DNA of 7,653 nucleotides from Actinomycetota bacterium (GTDB lineage Bacteria; Actinomycetota; Acidimicrobiia; Acidimicrobiales; Ilumatobacteraceae), in the NCBI GenBank assembly GCA_009705865.1, contig WLSJ01000085.1:1-7653 (forward strand), read 5' to 3'. The notes beneath the pieces are model-generated. The model saw only the letters and a list, made by a program, of their open reading frames with translations, was not told where the DNA came from and did no database searches. Within the stretch, counting starts at the first letter, position 1. The number at the start of each line of letters is the position of its first letter. Of this stretch, positions 6,904 to 7,653 are shown piece after piece. Made by a program: the position numbers and the translations under genes.

Positions 6904-7479
6904 ATGTTGATTTTGCTCCGACATGGACAAACAGCAGCCAATGCCAAAGCGTTGCTGCAAGGCCGAATGAATTTGCCTCTCGACCCTGAAGGCGAACAGC
7001 AAGCCAGTCGCAGCGGTGAATTTCTCCGTGCTGCATATCCAGATGCGTTAATCATCTGCAGTCCTTTAACTCGTGCACATCAAACCGCCAGCGCAATTTC
7101 TGAATCAGTCACCATTGATGAACGTTTCATAGAACTTGACTATGGCGACTGGGACGGAGTTGCGCTGACTGATGTTGACCAAACGTTGTGGGCGCAGTGG
7201 CGCAAAGACTCAACGTTTCGACCGCCAAATGGAGAGACATTGATTGAATTGGATAACAGAGTGCGGCCAGCTTTTGAAGACATCAGTGAACGCGCACAAA
7301 AAGGCAACGTGATTGTGGTCAGTCATGTGTCACCAATAAAAAGCGGAGTCACGTGGGCGCTTGGTACTGGACCCGAGACAACATGGCGAATGCAATTAGA
7401 TCGCGCATCAATTTGCCGCATAGCAATTGGGCCGCGTGGGCCTGCACTAGTTGGGTTCAACGAGACTTCACATCTCTGA
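6904..7479 (+). CDS. Histidine phosphatase family protein (phosphoglycerate-mutase-like)
   Basis: A 191-residue cytosolic protein of the histidine phosphatase superfamily, branch 1, which transfers phosphate through a phosphohistidine. The phospho-pocket is complete: RHG (6-8) with nucleophile His7 and Arg6, Arg57 in SPLTRAHQTA (53-62), the acid Glu77 in ELDYGDWDG (77-85), and His141 in VVSHVSPIK (138-146). PPNGET (107-112) is the usual substrate-side loop. The family includes GpmB-like phosphatases, alpha-ribazole phosphatase (CobC) and glucosyl-3-phosphoglycerate phosphatase. Nothing here picks one, and no cobalamin gene is nearby. It is last in a unit with the PBP and membrane-protein genes, and its stop faces the 3' end of rnpB about 15 bases away. 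The ATG at 6904 is preferred because the protein then starts at the first beta strand. Confidence 0.93.
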   Translation: MLILLRHGQTAANAKALLQGRMNLPLDPEGEQQASRSGEFLRAAYPDALIICSPLTRAHQTASAISESVTIDERFIELDYGDWDGVALTDVDQTLWAQWRKDSTFRPPNGETLIELDNRVRPAFEDISERAQKGNVIVVSHVSPIKSGVTWALGTGPETTWRMQLDRASICRIAIGPRGPALVGFNETSHL

Positions 7480-7486
7480 TGCCGTT

Positions 7487-7505
7487 GGGTGACGGTGAGT
7501 CACCC
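7487..7505. repeat. Perfect 7-bp inverted repeat between phosphatase gene and rnpB
   Basis: GGGTGAC (7487-7493) and GTCACCC (7499-7505) flank a 5-base loop and can form a hairpin on either strand. It begins 8 bases after the phosphatase stop. On the plus strand the hairpin is followed only after 11 bases by a short TTTT run, and on the minus strand by no T run. It is therefore not a standard intrinsic terminator, though it may help end one or both convergent transcripts. On the minus strand its first arm is also the expected 3' strand of RNase P helix P1. Confidence 0.5.
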
Positions 7506-7653
7506 TGTAAGCGGGGTTTTGTCCGTGCTTTCGCACTGGATGATCATCCCTCTATGCGATCTACCCGAAGGTTGCCTTGCGGCAGGCGGGCAGCCCAGCC
7601 TTCTGCTTGATCTTGCTTCACATGGGGTTTACCAAGCCATATGAATCGCTTCA
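7494..7653 (-). ncRNA. rnpB: RNase P RNA (rnpB), 3' part, cut by the window edge
   Basis: The minus strand carries the 3' portion of bacterial type A RNase P RNA, the catalytic RNA that removes tRNA 5' leaders. In order 5' to 3' I read GGTAAACCCC then AGCAAGATCAAG (7631-7606, compare GGUAAACUCC...AGCAAGGCCAA), a P15-like stem GAAGG/CCTTC around GGGCTGCCCGCC and a TGCC-GCAA-GGCA hairpin, CGGGTAGATCGCATAGAG (7567-7550, compare CGGGUAGGCUGCUUGAG), GGATGATCATCC, a GTGC-GAAA-GCAC hairpin (7536-7525), and ACAAAACCCCGCTTA (7522-7508), which matches conserved region V, ACAGAACCCGGCUUA, at 13 of 15 bases. The mature 3' end is estimated near 7494, after AGGGTGACTCACC; it could be off by several bases. 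The 5' half, including the other strand of P4, lies beyond 7653. Transcription converges on the phosphatase gene. Confidence 0.87.

Noticed and set aside
7538..7549. Perfect 12-base palindrome GGATGATCATCC as a possible operator
   Set aside because: It coincides with the conserved UAGAUGRAUGAYC stretch of RNase P RNA, so RNA conservation explains it.
7353..7610. Forward open frame running from the phosphatase gene into the right end
   Set aside because: It is out of frame with the phosphatase and then antisense to rnpB.

Overview
This is a gene-dense, moderate-GC bacterial chromosome segment with no mobile element, CRISPR array or tRNA that I can see. Three things point to an actinobacterium: the LldD1-like hydroxy-acid dehydrogenase, an F420-type luciferase-like oxidoreductase, and the FPSDLEIAQ / LRQPSMGPTFGIKGG style of the formate-THF ligase. 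A lower-GC acidimicrobial lineage is my best guess, but only by inference.

Layout from left to right. (1) Positions 1-1300, minus strand: a two-gene unit. An LldD-like FMN-dependent alpha-hydroxy-acid dehydrogenase comes first. Its TGA overlaps the ATG of a second gene by one base, and only 24 full codons of that gene are inside the window. (2) Positions 1301-1387: a divergent promoter region. (3) Positions 1388-3085, plus strand: fhs, formate-tetrahydrofolate ligase, starting at a GTG. (4) Positions 3087-4028, minus strand: a luciferase-like, probably F420-dependent oxidoreductase whose stop codon lies one base from the fhs stop. (5) Positions 4029-4081: a second short divergent promoter region. 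(6) Positions about 4082-7479, plus strand: a tightly packed three-gene unit. It encodes a class A penicillin-binding protein with a Thr/Pro-rich tail, a small membrane protein with the Asp/His pattern of YdjM/DUF457 putative hydrolases, and a histidine phosphatase of the phosphoglycerate-mutase-like superfamily. (7) Positions about 7494-7653, minus strand: the 3' part of rnpB, the RNase P RNA, convergent with the phosphatase gene and cut by the window end.

The genes look like housekeeping functions: one-carbon metabolism (fhs), hydroxy-acid oxidation (lldD-like), cell-wall synthesis (PBP) and tRNA 5' processing (rnpB). I found no convincing new system. The points most worth checking are these: the rnpB fragment, which departs from the near-universal P4/CR-V sequence and predicts a compensatory change outside the window; the truncated, translationally coupled gene at the left edge; the conserved-looking PBP-membrane protein-phosphatase unit; and the four-cysteine arrangement and C-terminal tail of the PBP.
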